From NCBI RefSeq assembly GCF_905163445.1, contig NC_053183.1, positions 14,074,001 to 14,138,000 of the forward strand: a DNA stretch of 64,000 bases, read 5' to 3'. Every line of letters starts with the position of its first letter. The first letter of the stretch is position 1. Shown here piece by piece: positions 9,176 to 19,476 of the stretch. The translations under genes and the position numbers were made by a program. The notes beneath the pieces are model-generated. The model was not told the DNA's origin and did not search any database. It saw only the letters and a program-made list of their open reading frames with translations. Source of the DNA: Pararge aegeria (taxonomy: Eukaryota > Arthropoda > Insecta > Lepidoptera > Nymphalidae).

Positions 9176-12100
9176 ATGATTTCGATTGTGTTATTGTGTG
9201 GTATTTTCACCGCTGCATCGTGCGAGCAAGCCGAATCTCGATTAGTTAATATTGCCCAGGGACCGGTTCTTGGATATAGGCAGTCGGATGATGACATATA
9301 CATCTTCTATAACATTCCTTATGCAAGGGCACCGACTGGATCACAGAGGTTTAAGGTAATATCTAGAACTTAAGGTGACTCTAGTTCTTCTACGGATCTT
9401 TTCATTTCTAATTTGATCGCGTGAAGATACTGCCAGCATAGCTCGCTCCATCACCCGTTGAGTAACTCTGAGCCTTCCTTTGAGCCATCACGCGCCGCGA
9501 TACTGAAGTGGCAAGTGGATGGCAGGGCACATACCTCGGAGAATGGAGCTGATCTACGTAGGGGTACCAAGGTACTGGAATGGCGACCCACGGATACACG
9601 GATTTTGTATGTTCTTATACTCAGACTCATAAGTTAACGTTTTCCGAAACAAAACTGTGAACACCGTAAATTCGTTAGTACCAAAGTAACTTTCAAGTAA
9701 GAAAACCCCCTCTATAACTGTTTTCTACCCGTAGTATCGTACCCAAGACCTTGTGATACGATCAACCTTACACCTTACCGGGCAACGGAGCAGTTAATAA
9801 TACGTAATTCAAAATGCCGCTCAAAGTTATAATAAACTATTTAAGGGGAGTGCGGATGGTATTCACACCAGAGCCGGTTATTTGTTTTATATTACCCACT
9901 ATGTTTTGTACGGTAATGTTAGAAAGAACTTTTGAAAGTGTTAAAAACTATCGTTGGTGGACAGACATAAAACGAGTCACTGGGAGCTGCTGGAAACAAG
10001 TTGCCCAAAGCTATATATTTAAACCTATTACTATTTGTTAACATCAATCGGTGAAGGTGCTGATGATGACTTAAAGTTCCGAGTGCTGCTGAATGAAAAG
10101 AACTTAGTCTATCATTAAATCTATGTAGATCTTCACAGTGAAATAAATGTGTAACTTTTAATCATACTCCTGCAAATACATATCTGGTAAATCGTTTTAC
10201 TTGATTCATTTAATCTTTCTCGATAAAATTACAAAGTTATTAAAATTTTGTAACAAAAAAATTTACCTAACGAAAATTTTAAGTTAGTTTTTACGTAGTC
10301 CTAGGATGAATTAAATTTTTTTATATACAACAAAAAATACTTCCTCCATTTGGGGGGACCGAGTTCGATTCTCGGTACATACAAGTGAGAACACCTATAA
10401 CGTACTCAAAGATATGTGAAGCCTGCCAATCCGCACTTGGCTGGGTTGTGGACTACTGAGCGGACACTCGTCAGCCGGCCCGCCGGCCGCGAATAGGTTG
10501 ATAAAAATTACGATGAACGATTTACGAATGAAACTTAAATTTTATTAGTGGGTTATAATTTTTGAACTTCTTTCTAGGCTCCGTTGCCACCTCCAAAGTG
10601 GAAGGATCCTTACGAAGCCGTGGACAAACAAATAATATGTCCTCAAGCAAATTCAACTGGGCTCATACATAAATCAAAAAGGGTACAAGAACAAGAGAAT
10701 TGCCTTGTTGCAAGTATTTACGTTCCCAATACAGACAGAAAAAATCTTCCAGTTGTTGTATATGTTCATGGTGGAGCTTTTGTTTTGGGATGGGGAGACC
10801 TTGCTGTACCTAAAAGTTTGGTGAAAAGCAAAAATGTAATTGCCGTTACTTTTAATTATAGGCTTGGTGCGCACGGCTTTCTTTGCTTAGGTACGAAAGA
10901 TATCCCTGGCAATGCTGGCATGAAAGACCAGGTAGCCTTGCTGCGATGGGTAAAGAAGAATATTGTAAGGTTCGGAGGTAATCCTGATGAAGTCACAATA
11001 GCTGGATATAGTGCTGGATCAGCATCCGTAGATCTATTGATGCTTTCAAAAATGGCAGATGGTTTGTTTAAACGAATGATTCCTGAGAGTGGCGCCAATA
11101 TAGCTGCCTTTAGTATTCAGTCGGATCCCATTAAAAATGCTAAGGAGTATGCAATGATGTTAAATTTTGATAAATACGACAACATCGAAGCGTTGCAAGA
11201 TTTTTACAAAACAATTCCATATGAGAAATTAAATTCAGTTAATGCTATGAACAGAAAAGATTCTACATTTTTGTTATCACCATGTGTGGAGCGCAATTTA
11301 GGGGAAGAAACTTTTCTTGAGGAGGATCCAGTTAACATACTGAAAAGTGGGAACTTCAAGAGGGTACCGATGTTGTATGGGTTTACCAACATGGAAGGGC
11401 TGTTTCGGGCTCCACTGTTTGAACAATGGAAGAGTCTTATGAATGAAAACTTTTCAAATTTTTTACCTGCTGATTTAAAATTTCAAAACGAGATGGAAAT
11501 GAAACAAGTTGCAGAAAAAGTAAGGCGTTTTTATTTCGGACAGAAGTCAGTATCAGATGATACGATTCTAGCATTCATTAATTACTTCACGGATGTTATA
11601 TTTGCATTTCCCGTACTAAGATCAGTGAAATTCCAAGTGGAAGCTGGAAATCGCGAAATTTACTTATATGAGTATTCATATTTTGATGATACTACGCCTA
11701 TTGTGCCACATACTAAAACGCGTGGTGCAGCCCATTGCGCACAAACATTTGCAGTATTGGATGGTATGGTATCAGTTGATGAGAACCATGCATCAAAGAT
11801 GAGAGAAATTTGGCTGAATTTTATTACTACAGGGTATGTTCACAGCTCGTTAAACAATTTATTTATTTGGTTTACCAACGGTCACTTACTTGGTGTGACC
11901 GTTGGTACATTGAATGCTAAACTTACAAAGTATTTCATCTACATGTTTCATCATTTGTGTTATAGTTAGCCATAAATAATGTCGTTCCATCTAGTTAGTG
12001 TAAATTGCCGTGCCGTACTAACAAGATATAATAGAATAAATATAAAAATATTTAAATTGTTAATATATTGCAACAATACACACGTAGACATCTAGTCCCA

Positions 12101-13234
12101 AAATAAGCGTAGCTTGTGTTATGGGTACTAAGATGACTGATAAATAACATACACATTTTTTTATAACATACAGATAAACACAGAGACACTGAAACATTCA
12201 TGTTCATCACATCTACATTTTCCAGCTGTAGGAATTGAACCCATGGCCTTTGACTTAGAAAGCAGTGACGATGCCCAATGCGCAATCGACCGTAAAAAAT
12301 AAATAAATAGGTAAACATTACATTATATTATTAATTGAATCGTGTTATCGTAATTGTTCGTTATGTAGTATTCTTAGTTTGTAATATTTATGCAGTACAT
12401 CCGGCTCAACCACAGCAAAAATATTGGTTTATCAACCGACTTCAAAAAAAGGAGGAGGTTTTATGATTATTGTTTTGTTTGGTATGTCATACCTCAGAGG
12501 TGGTAACAATTCAATTTGGTGCAAATGTGATGAATACCTTCGGAGATGAAGGGTGGCAGTCCTTAATGTAGAAGTGTAAAAAGTAAAAAATAAATATTTT
12601 CTACAAAATGCCAGTATTTAGTAAGTAGTAAATTGAAGTCGGTGCCAAGTAAAACATTAATATCTACATATTTTGTATACTGTTCACTATGGTAGCTAGA
12701 CAGGTGAGGTTCCGAAAGTCGGTTTTTTTTGTTAATAAATTTTTTTGGCACGCTTGAATCCTGGAGATGGTCCTAGAATCCATTTTATTTCGGAAAATCA
12801 CTCGGGAAATGTTTTCACGTGATTGAATGTGTTATGAAAGGCTTTTGTGACATACGCATCGTAACACAGCTAAGTCAATCTTGGCAAATTAGCTTGCATG
12901 TTTGGGATGGTTAACTCGCCGAAAAATCCGGGGAAAAGAAACAGTTCCCGTTAATATTCACCTGCGACAGCTAGTTAATAAAATGTTTATCTACATGTAT
13001 TTTATTTAATATCGGTAATGTAATTTTTCAATTTACAGAAATCCTGTTCCTAAAGGTTCTAATCTTCCGGTTTGGCCGCCAGTTCGCGAAGATTGGGCAC
13101 CCCATATGTCCTTGAACCAAACTTTTGAATTGAGAGGTTCGCTATTAAAAGAGCGAGCAATATTCTGGGAGGATATTTACAATAACTACTACTACAACCC
13201 ACTTTCAGCGAATCCTCACACGGACCTAAGCTAA
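9176..13234 (+). CDS. Carboxylesterase (COE) gene 2, three exons
   Basis: Exons are 9176-9355, 10578-11833 and 13039-13234, joined in phase 0 (AAG|GTAATA) and phase 2 (GG|GTATGT, TTACAG|A). The product has 543 residues. It begins with a signal peptide (MISIVLLCGIFTAASC) and keeps the full triad: HGG at 124-126, Ser205 in GYSAG, Glu333 in YGFTNMEG, and His446 in RGAAHC. A Cys present in genes 1, 3 and 4 (FxCPxLRS) is Phe here (FAFPVLRS); gene 5 has also lost it. Gene 2 and gene 5 further share TDVIFA and a (Y/F)DD-TP-VP segment, so they look like nearest paralogs. The last residues are HTDLS: an HTDL-like tetrapeptide capped by one extra Ser, which should disable ER retrieval. Intron 1 carries RTE and SINE fragments, and intron 2 an inverted SINE. 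Confidence 0.93.
9408..9605 (+). mobile_element. RTE-type LINE 3' fragment in intron 1 of esterase gene 2
   Basis: Broken reading frames resemble the C-terminal part of RTE reverse transcriptases: GCGATACTGAAGTGGCAAGT (ILKWQ), GGCAGGGCACATA, then GGTACTGGAATGGCGACCCA (VLEWRP). Related pieces occur at 33293-33595, 34030-34280 and 54360-54510. Confidence 0.65.
10345..10490 (+). repeat. SINE family B internal fragment
   Basis: It holds a tRNA-like B box (GAGTTCGATTCTCGG), then CAAAGATATGTGAAGCCTGC and CGCACTTGGCTGGGTTGTGG. This is the same order as in the copy at 32405-32705, but diverged. Confidence 0.55.
12052..12300 (-). repeat. SINE family A, inverted, in intron 2 of esterase gene 2
   Basis: Read on the minus strand it has the tRNA-like head, with an A-box-like TTGCGCATTGG and a B box in GGGTTCAATTCCTAC. 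The TGATGAACATGAATGTTTCAG block and the CATAACACAAGCTACGCTTA end follow. Confidence 0.75.
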
Positions 13235-13354
13235 GGACTAAGCTTTCTTTACTTTGTGATTCCATTTCATTTTTTATGTTTTAAATAATTAAGTACCTAC
13301 ATGCACTAATTTTAATTGCATTAATTTTCGAGTTTATTCTATTGTTTGTTTTTA

Positions 13355-13360
13355 AATAAA
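13355..13360 (+). terminator. Poly(A) signal of esterase gene 2
   Basis: AATAAA lies 120 bp after the stop codon and is followed by a T-rich stretch. Confidence 0.6.
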
Positions 13361-13711
13361 TTGTTTTCTTCTATTGTTTAAGCTAATTTGCATTCATAAC
13401 ATTTAAAGAGCTACCCAAAATCCATCCAATCATAATCAGTTTAGGTTAGATCATAGGTGCTCTACGATTGCACAGATAACATCTGAGTGGGAGGTTATGG
13501 GCGGTTGTCCACTACAGCACCAGCAGTGCGATAGATACTTCATTGCGGGGGATGTGTATTAAACACAGCTGAGAAAGCTTAATTTTTATGGCTTAGCTAA
13601 GTCTTCCTACTTCCTAGTAGTAAACTAGGAAGAGATTCAGCTATGTTGTTTTTTATATATTACTACCTGCTGAAGCTTGGAATGCGGTCTCAGGATGAGC
13701 ACTAAATATAT

Positions 13712-14710
13712 TTGTTAGGAATAAATAATGAAGTAATGAAATCCAGCAAAAGATCTATAATTTGTAAAAATATTAAACAAAAAGTTTTTGGAAATCATAT
13801 TAAGAAAAATCGAAAAGATAATAAAGCATATACCAAAGAATGTTCAAAACTACAAGACGATTGTAGATGCATAAATGTCAAACCGTTTCAATCGACTAAA
13901 ATATTCAAAGACTGTGAAAATTTAAATCAACAAAAAGCTCTCGACAACTTTTTAAAAATAAATGCAAATCACTGGTTTAAATCGCATATTGACTGTTAAT
14001 AAACAAATAATGCAATAAATGAATCAAGTAAAGTAACCGAACAAAAACAAGATTTTAGTCCGTACTCCGTACTGAAAAATAGTACTGATACTAAAGCAAA
14101 TATAAAATGTTTAAAACTACGTAATGATTGTAAATGCATAAATGCCAAAAAAATTGAATCTAAAGAAATATCTTCAACCTCTAAAAACTTTAAAAAGAAA
14201 CAAGTTTTAGGACGTAATGTAAGATTAAAAACGCATTGGGATTCTATATGCCAAAAGGTGGTGGGCTTGCAATTTAAGAAAGTAGCTAACGGCTATAGAG
14301 GTTCGAATCTTAATCCGATAAGAAGCGGGCTTAAAAGCAAGAATGTAAAAAAAATACAAATGAATATTTGAAATATCTTAATTATTTTACTGTTTAAATG
14401 ACGGAATAATCGAAACTTGTAAATTATGTAGAACCGAAAAAGTATTGGAAAAAAAGTTTTTGTTAATAATGTTAAAAAAAATCGAAGACATAATAAAACA
14501 ACAAATGAATGTTCAAAACTACAAGATGAGTGCAGATGCATAAATACCGACGTATCTGAAGCCTGCGGAGATTTAAATCTACGCCAGGTGGGTGTCAATC
14601 ATTTCCAAAAAAATACTAAAAAGTATTTAAAATCAGATAATAACTGTAAATGTATACATTCTGGGAAAATTGAATCCAGTAGGCATTCAAAGATATTCTT
14701 ATCATAGTAA
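13712..14710 (+). pseudogene. Decayed Lys-rich, Cys-motif repeat gene (unrecognised)
   Basis: One reading frame holds four related motifs: ECSKLQDDCRCIN (Cys codon at 13841), KCLKLRNDCKCIN (14108), ECSKLQDECRCIN (14510) and NNCKCIH (about 14640). The segment before motif 1, KVFGNHIKKNRKDNK, returns before motif 3 as KVFVNNVKKNRRHNK. The KIES after motif 2 returns after motif 4. So a two-part unit (A then B) is present twice, all in one frame across 1 kb. The frame is broken by TAA TAA at 13997-14002, TGA at 14369 and several stops at 14399-14431. An ATG at 13736 gives 87 codons for the first part. I recognise no family. The pattern suggests a former repetitive coding sequence, now dead or split by unseen introns. 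Confidence 0.5.
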
Positions 14711-15339
14711 AAATGGACAAAAATAAATAAATTCGTAGGAGATCGCTTAAGACAGCCTTTATGCATTTTGTCTTTATATATATTTTTTGTTATTTGTTGT
14801 TTTCTCTGTAATTTTATCTATCTACTTTTAAGTACGTCCGGAGCGCACACAACCTACCTAGCTGTCAGTTGTATTTAATTCCGACGTACTTTATGTATTT
14901 GTGCTCTCTCTTCGGTCAGTCGCATGTGTGCCTGATAACATGCCAAATTGCGAGGCATAGTTTCTTTGCACATTTGAAACCCGTTGGATCATCAACATCA
15001 TATCAACCCACGTACGAGTCTCCTCCCACAATTAGAAGGGGTTAAGGCCGTAGTGCACCACGCTGTCTGTCTGTTACATTTTGGTATTGGTTTAACTTAC
15101 ACACTTTTCATAGCTTAGCTTTGCATCTTTTTGACGCGCAGCTATTGAAGGTACGTAGCACGGCCAAGTAAAAGCCAGTCTGATAGGGCTGCATACATTT
15201 AATATTTTGAGAAAAATTAAAATTCTTGTGTTGTACTTTTATAAAAAAGTTACACGACGTCGTCCGCGTCGTAGTGTTAACCAAATTTTTGATACGAGAA
15301 TCAAACTAGTAATTACATATATCAACGCAATTGAACATT

Positions 15340-15372
15340 TATTTATAGATAAGCCGCGGGCAGGCGTCAGTT
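15340..15372 (+). promoter_or_regulatory. Core promoter of esterase gene 3 (TATA-like plus Inr)
   Basis: TATTTATA at 15340-15347 stands 29 bp before the A (15369) of TCAGTT, the arthropod initiator consensus. The ATG follows at 15382, giving a 5' leader of only about 13 nt with a good CCAAG context. Spacing and motif fit; no transcript data were seen. Confidence 0.5.
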
Positions 15373-15381
15373 ACCGCCAAG

Positions 15382-18300
15382 ATGTGGTTGAGCGTAGTTG
15401 CTTGTTTTTTATTTGGTGTAGTGACCTTAGCTGTCAGTGAAAAGGCCGATTCGAGGATAGTACATATAGATTCAGGCCCCGTTCGAGGTTACAAGGATCC
15501 TAACGAAGACATTTTTGTATATTATGGCATTCCATATGCAAAGGCTCCCAGTGGATCCGATAAGTTTAAGGTAATAAGATTAAAAACTAGGTAAACACCA
15601 TAATCACCTTTGATAATAGGCGATTTGGTTTTAAGAAATATTTATTTATATACGGCAGTTTCGAAACGTACCGTACGTAATCGAATCGTACCCTATTATT
15701 ATTTAGCAACAACCACTTTTGTTTTAGTTAGTTTTTGTCAAAGTTACATTTCTTTTTTAATTTCCTTAATTTTCATTAAAGAGAATCTTGCAGAACTACG
15801 ATAAGACGTCAAGACTTAAGGGTGTCGAGAACTATGTAAACAGTTGTATCTCATGTTTGTAAATAAATAAATAAACATAGACCATGTAACGGTCACCTGG
15901 TCACTAACACGGAAATTGCTATGAAGATATTATTAACAAATTAAAGTCAGAAAAAGAGACAACCTCGACCGTTGGTATTTTATAACCGTCAAATAAATAC
16001 TGTATGTTTTTTATCACAAGTCTGCAATCCATATACACAAGTCTACAATTCATAAACTTAACACCAATAACACAATTATTCCAATTGTTTATTCAATATA
16101 CTTATCACTTTAAAAATAGAGAAGTACATGCTTGTATACTAGCAGTTGCCCGTGACTTCGTCCGCGATGAAATTTTAATTTGCCCCAAAATTAAAAGAAA
16201 CACGCGGGACCCCTAATTTATACTGTATCCGGTCATAGTCAGATGGATGTACTATAATATTACATCAGATTTATAAAAGAGTTTTTTTTTATTTTAAATA
16301 CTGATATAAAACTCTGCATATTAAAATAAGGATATTAGTAGTGTGCAGCTCGTGCCCGTGACTTCGTCTGTGTAGAATTCCTGATTTCTCGTGAGCTTGA
16401 AAACATCTCCCGTCATACCTAAGCCCTACTCCAAAAAGAAAGCTACCGGAAAATTTTAATTTTAGCCTGCGTGATGGGCTACGGCTTTAACACTTGCCCA
16501 TTGTGGGATAAGACCCATGCCCTGTAGTGGGCCGATAATGAGTTGATATGATCATGATGATGATGAAAGTTAGGTTGGCTCGCAACGTTACTGGTATTAC
16601 CTTTATTATCAAAACTAAGCTTAATTTGCTATACTCCGCGAAAAGCAGGAGAATCTGTGTGGTGTAATTTATAATTTCTTCAATCCTTATACTCCACACC
16701 AAACAGATCTTCGGCAATATACCCTCTACGCACGTTTCGCTCCGAAACCGGAGCATCATCAGGAGATATTGACTTTACAATGAATAATTGTTAAGTGACT
16801 TAAGTGACTTAACAATTATTCATTGTAAAGTATCATGGATTTCCTCAAAGTAACGCCTGCTTATATCCGGTATTACCTTTCACTCTCTATTAAAATATAC
16901 TGATAATAATCAAGAGAAGAGATGGGTGATCTAAAAGCAGCACAAAAATAGTCCTGTATAATAATAAGCAACATCGGGTTAAGTCAGTAAATGGATGTGG
17001 ATAAATTTGGGATTTGTAAGGGAGTATTTAAAGTATGTCGGTTTTATCTCATCACCAACATTTGTTAAATAATTATGATTACCTGCTAATCAGGAACAGA
17101 GAAAAAAAAAAGTAGATGAATGAAAAAAAAAAGTAGAATAGTAGTATAGTCATGTAAAATTACTTAAAAGAAGTTGTCGGAATGGTATATCTTTAGCTAA
17201 TAAAACTATGTAATTAAACAAAGACAGAAAATGAAGGGGAAAAAAAATATATAATAATAATAATAGGAAAAATAATAGAAAAAAAAAGTTAAAGTGGTTG
17301 ATAAATATTTTTTTTTACAAATACATTATTGGTTATAATAATATAAATATAGTATATATAGTATCTATTTACGATGAGCTAATTCAAATTTGGGAGACAA
17401 ATTAGATAATTCAGCAAAACCTTGAGTAAAGTGATCCGGTTTAATGGCCAATTTTCAGTGACTCGTCTAGAATTATGACTTTTAAAGTTATTGTTGCCGT
17501 GTAGGCTATCTTGTAATCTTATTTATGATAAGTATGTTTTTATCTTAATCAGTATATTAATACTAAAAACGAATGATAATTATGTGATTTAAGTGTTAGT
17601 TTATCACCTTAGAAACTGACACTAAAATCACATAATTATGATTTCAGATTTCACCACAGTACTATTTAATATATGAACTATCAATGAATATTTCATGTGA
17701 AATTAATAAATATTTTAGGCACCTCTGCCATCGCCGAAATGGATTTATCCATTAGAAGCCCTAGATAAAGGAATAATATGCCCACAAGCTGATTTTTTTA
17801 ATTTAAATCATTCTAAAACCATGCAGGAAGATTGCCTCATTGCTAATGTATATGTGCCAAATACTGAGAAAAGTAATCTACCAGTTGTCATCTATATCCA
17901 TGGTGGTGGATTTATGATGGGATTTGGAGATATTGTTACACCAAAAAAAATTGTTGGTAGCAAAGATATTATTGTTGTCACTTTCAATTATAGACTCGGA
18001 GCACATGGTTTTCTCTGCTTAGGTACAAACGATGTGCCTGGTAATGCTGGAATGAAAGATCAAGTAGCATTACTTCGTTGGACAAAGAAAAATATTGCGT
18101 ATTTTGGTGGAAATTCAGATGATATAACAGTAGCAGGTTACAGTGCTGGCTCTGTCTCTGCAGATTTATTGATCTTATCAAAAACAACTAACGGTTTGTT
18201 TAAAAAAGTTATTCCAGAGAGCGGTGCAAATCTGTCACCTTTTAGCGTTCAAGTTGATCCCATTCAAAATGCTATCGAATATGGAAAAGTATTAAAATTT

Positions 18301-19276
18301 GAAAATGGCGATATACACGCATTAGAAGATTTTTACAAAAATGCTCCCTATGAACTTCTACAGTCAGGAAGCGATATTATTAGGACAGATATTCTTATGG
18401 TACCTTGTGTAGAGCGAGAACATGGCGAAGAAAGATTCCTAGAGGACAGTCCTTTTAATATTTTAAATGGTGGCAATTTCACTACGTTTCCTATGCTGTA
18501 TGGTTTCGCTAACATGGAAGGATTACTAAGGATTCCCGTTTTTGATCAATGGAAGGAAAAAATGAACACCTATTTTCCTGACTTTTTACCAGTTGACTTA
18601 CAATTTAAGAACGATAAAGAGAAAGGGGCAGTGGCGGAGAAAATAAAAAGATTCTATTTTAAAGATAATCCCATCAATGAGCAAAATATTTTGGGTTTCA
18701 TTGATTTTGTGTCAGACACTTATTTTACTTGCCCAACATTGAGATCTGTTAACTTTCAATTAAAAGCTGGAAATAATAACATTTACGTTTACGAATATTC
18801 TTTCGTAGAAGACAGCACACCTTTAGTTCCTCACACGGAAGTACGGGGAGCAGGTCATTGTTTTCAAACAGTAGCAGTTTTAGATGGAATTCAATTTAAT
18901 GTATCAGATGAAACTAATATGTCAGAAGATCTAAGAGAAATGAAGGAGCTAATGAGGGATCTCTGGACGAGTTTTGCTAAAAATGGGTATGAATATCTCT
19001 TTTATAGAAATAATTATTTTAATAACGCGTTCAATTTATCTATTATATAAATAAATATTTTATAATATTTTTAGGCGCCCTGAAAGCCCTGGAGTACTCA
19101 GCTGGCCACCTGTTCGAGAAGACATGTCACCATACATGGTCCTCAAGAAAAATCCCCAACTCGGAAAATCATTGTTGAAAGAACGATGCACTTTTTGGGA
19201 AGGAATATATCAGAACCATTACTATAACCCTATACCGCCTTACATACCTTCGTTAACAATTAACAATGAACTTTAA
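15382..19276 (+). CDS. Carboxylesterase (COE) gene 3, three exons
   Basis: Exons are 15382-15570, 17719-18986 and 19075-19276. Intron 1 is long (2.1 kb, repeat-rich, phase 0). Intron 2 is only 88 bp (GG|GTATGA to TTTTTAG|G, phase 2). The product has 552 residues. The signal peptide is MWLSVVACFLFGVVTLAVS. The triad is intact: HGG at 124-126 (HGGG here), Ser205 in GYSAG, Glu330 in YGFANMEG, and His443 in RGAGHC. The first-loop Cys pair (ICPQ, EDC) is kept. The protein ends NNEL, a variant of the KDEL-type ER-retrieval signal, so it may be retained in the ER lumen. AATAAA is at 19363. The second exon of gene 4 starts only 200 bp after the stop, with no first exon between, so exon 1 here may serve both. 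Confidence 0.93.
16130..16225 (-). repeat. Helitron-like end fragment in intron 1 of esterase gene 3
   Basis: ACTAGCAGTTGCCCGTGACT and TTCGTCCGCGATGAAATTTT form the inverted 3' terminus shared by the Lep1-type elements (compare 2837-2907 and 25493-25808). A second degenerate terminus stands near 16345. Confidence 0.5.
16560..16880 (-). repeat. Foldback repeat family F in intron 1 of esterase gene 3
   Basis: It contains CTCCACACCAAACAGATCTT, CGAAACCGGAGCATCATCAG and a perfect inverted repeat (ACTTTACAATGAATAATTGT mirrored as ACAATTATTCATTGTAAAGT, about 16773-16830). The same modules occur at 34335-34600 and inside each 2,951-bp unit (46785-46980 and repeats). No coding sequence is seen, so it is probably non-autonomous. 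Confidence 0.7.
17576..17641. repeat. Foldback hairpin in intron 1 of esterase gene 3
   Basis: ATAATTATGTGATTTAAGTG is mirrored, with one or two mismatches, by the block TAAAATCACATAATTAT across a short loop. It ends about 75 bp before exon 2. Confidence 0.65.
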
Positions 19277-19362
19277 CCAATTTGTTATACTTCAATTACA
19301 TATATAGAATGAGTGTAGCACAGCAAATAGTTTCTAAACGTTACGTAAATTGTTTTGTTACT

Positions 19363-19368
19363 AATAAA
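19363..19368 (+). terminator. Poly(A) signal of esterase gene 3
   Basis: AATAAA lies 86 bp after the stop and 109 bp before the second exon of gene 4 begins. This argues that gene 3 messages end here rather than reading into gene 4 by default. Confidence 0.65.
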
Positions 19369-19476
19369 ATATTGTATGACTTAAGTATGACTTGATAGTT
19401 TTATTGTTTTTAATTCGTTTCAATATCCTAATACTGACTAAGAACATAGCAATAATTGGGTTATTAATATTTTTAG

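Noticed and set aside
11834..11969. Read-through of exon 2 of gene 2 past GG|GTATGT, giving a 46-residue tail
   Set aside because: The splice site and phase match the other four genes, and exon 3 at 13039 restores the conserved C-terminus. The tail would be intron.
18987..19050. Read-through of exon 2 of gene 3 past GG|GTATGA
   Set aside because: The 88-bp intron restores the conserved third exon in phase, so the apparent extension is intronic.
19277..19476. A hidden first exon of gene 4 in the 200-bp gap
   Set aside because: I looked for a Met with a hydrophobic stretch, the GP---GY and GIPYA-type motifs and an AAG|GT donor. None is present, and the poly(A) signal of gene 3 lies there.
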